64,000 nt of DNA from contig RHDP01000001.1 in assembly GCA_003725745.1 (NCBI GenBank), positions 310,001 to 374,000 of the forward strand, in the 5' to 3' direction. Made by a program: the position numbers and the translations under genes. Below the pieces are notes generated by a model that did not search any database, had not been told where the DNA came from, and saw only the letters and a list, made by a program, of their open reading frames with translations. Source of the stretch: Streptomyces sp. I6 (lineage in GTDB: Bacteria; Actinomycetota; Actinomycetes; Streptomycetales; Streptomycetaceae). The number at the start of each line of letters is the position of its first letter. Position 1 is the first letter of the stretch. Below are positions 63,398 through 64,000 of this stretch, piece by piece.

Positions 63398-63730
63398 ATG
63401 CACCACGCCCTCATCGTCGCCCGTATGGCACCGGACTCGGCCCCCGACATCGCCGAGGTGTTCGAGGCCTCCGACCGGGGCGAACTGCCCGACCTGGTCG
63501 GGGTGACCCGGCGCAGCCTCTTCCAGTTCGGCGATGTCTACCTCCATCTGATCGAAGCCGACCGGCCGCCGGGGCCGGCGGTGGCCAAGGTGGCGGACCA
63601 CCCCGAGTTCCGTGACATCAGCGACAGGCTCTCCGCCTACGTCAGCGCGTACGACCCGAAGACCTGGCGCAGCCCCAAGGACGCCATGGCCCGCGAGTTC
63701 TACCGCTGGGAGCGTGCGGCGAAGGGATGA
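63398..63730 (+). CDS. TcmI-type polyketide cyclase, WhiE ORFVII-like (110 aa)
   Basis: Small ferredoxin-fold cyclase acting on later rings of the aromatic polyketide. The family pieces are HHALIVARMAPDSAPDIAEV, LVGVTRRSLFQFGDVYLHLI, HPEFRDISDRLSAYVSAYDP and WRSPKDAMAREFYRWE. GGAAGGGAA precedes the ATG. It is the last gene of the operon and is followed by a hairpin. Confidence 0.93.
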   Translation: MHHALIVARMAPDSAPDIAEVFEASDRGELPDLVGVTRRSLFQFGDVYLHLIEADRPPGPAVAKVADHPEFRDISDRLSAYVSAYDPKTWRSPKDAMAREFYRWERAAKG

Positions 63731-63735
63731 CACGG

Positions 63736-63771
63736 CTCGCCGGCTCCGCGTGCGGACGCGGAGCCGGCGAG
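63736..63771. terminator. Hairpin terminator between convergent genes
   Basis: CTCGCCGGCTCCGCGT (63736-63751) and ACGCGGAGCCGGCGAG (63756-63771) form a perfect 16-bp stem with a 4-nt loop, 6 nt after the cyclase stop and 19 nt after the stop of the opposite gene. It can serve both directions. Confidence 0.85.
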
Positions 63772-63789
63772 GGGGAGGCGGCCCGGCGG

Positions 63790-64000
63790 TCAGCCGCCGG
63801 GTGTGACGCTGTCGAACGCGTGGAGGTACGCGTTGACCGGACGGACGTCGCCGACGACGAGGCCGGCGTCCGCCATCCTGGCGGACATGCTCTCCCGGGT
63901 GTGCTTCGCACCGCCCACGTTCAGCAGCAGCAGGAGGTCCATCGAGGTGGTGAACTTCATCGACGGGGTGTCGTCGACGAGGTTCTCGATGACCACCACC
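63790..64000 (-). CDS. O-methyltransferase-like protein, C-terminal part (window edge)
   Basis: Only the last 69 or so residues are in the window. VVVIENLVDDTPSMKFTTSM, then DLLLLLNVGGAKHTRESMS and MADAGLVVGDVRPVNAYL match the C-terminal end of SAM-dependent O-methyltransferases (methyltransferase_2 group), where the DLLLL segment and the Glu of HTRES-like turn are conserved. It is convergent with the pigment operon and may tailor the pigment, although a methyltransferase is not part of the core whiE set I know from S. coelicolor. The start lies beyond the right edge. Confidence 0.7.
   Translation of the reverse strand, partial: VVVIENLVDDTPSMKFTTSMDLLLLLNVGGAKHTRESMSARMADAGLVVGDVRPVNAYLHAFDSVTPGG

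Overview
The window is very GC-rich, with strong third-position G/C bias, frequent GTG starts, ATGA and GTGA gene overlaps and almost no T-tracts after hairpins. Together with a whiE-type spore-pigment polyketide cluster at the right end and many SpoIIE-type phosphatases, this points to a Streptomyces or close relative, on chromosomal rather than plasmid or phage DNA. I see no tRNA, rRNA, transposase, integrase or CRISPR array.

Layout, left to right: (1) 1-2685, a SpoIIE-type phosphatase with a sensor region, cut by the window edge. (2) 3088-6667, a PadR regulator, ABC ATPase and FtsX-type permease operon. (3) 6846-13788, an alpha-glucoside uptake and hydrolysis region: a solute-binding protein, a GH13 alpha-glucosidase, a second solute-binding lipoprotein and two permeases, one with a beta-rich insert. 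(4) 14100-16994, a GtrB/GtrA/large membrane protein trio for envelope glycosylation. (5) 17416-20813, a gluABCD-type glutamate ABC transporter, with short tandem-repeat arrays beside it. (6) 21164-21703, a small secreted protein. (7) 22406-31948, the most interesting region: an exopolysaccharide locus with homologs of an Agd3-type (CE18) deacetylase, a PelF-type GT4, a membrane protein, two sugar-nucleotide SDR enzymes, a nucleotidyltransferase, a spherulin-4 (GH135-type) protein and a GH114 lipoprotein. These are the enzyme classes of the fungal galactosaminogalactan cluster and overlap with Pel. (8) 32066-35267, a PolX/PHP DNA polymerase and a membrane protein. (9) 35544-43484, three more SpoIIE-type phosphatases, one lacking a key metal-binding Asp. 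(10) 43886-55186, a LacI-controlled N-glycan utilisation island: binding protein, two permeases, GH5, GH85 and GH38. (11) 55195-56594, a VanZ-like protein and a phosphodiesterase. (12) 56612-64000, a whiE-type type II PKS cluster: hydroxylase, SchA/CurD-like protein, cupin, KS-alpha, KS-beta, ACP, aromatase/cyclase, TcmI-type cyclase and, at the edge, part of an O-methyltransferase-like gene on the other strand.

A striking property of the sequence is that at least 17 genes or gene ends are broken by a missing single base, nearly always in a short G or C run. Reading resumes in the next frame with a conserved protein each time. The pattern is one-directional and hits genes of every kind, including ones expected to be needed, so I treat it as base-calling or assembly error rather than gene decay. 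Such genes are given as one CDS each with the break position stated; quoted lengths assume one base restored.
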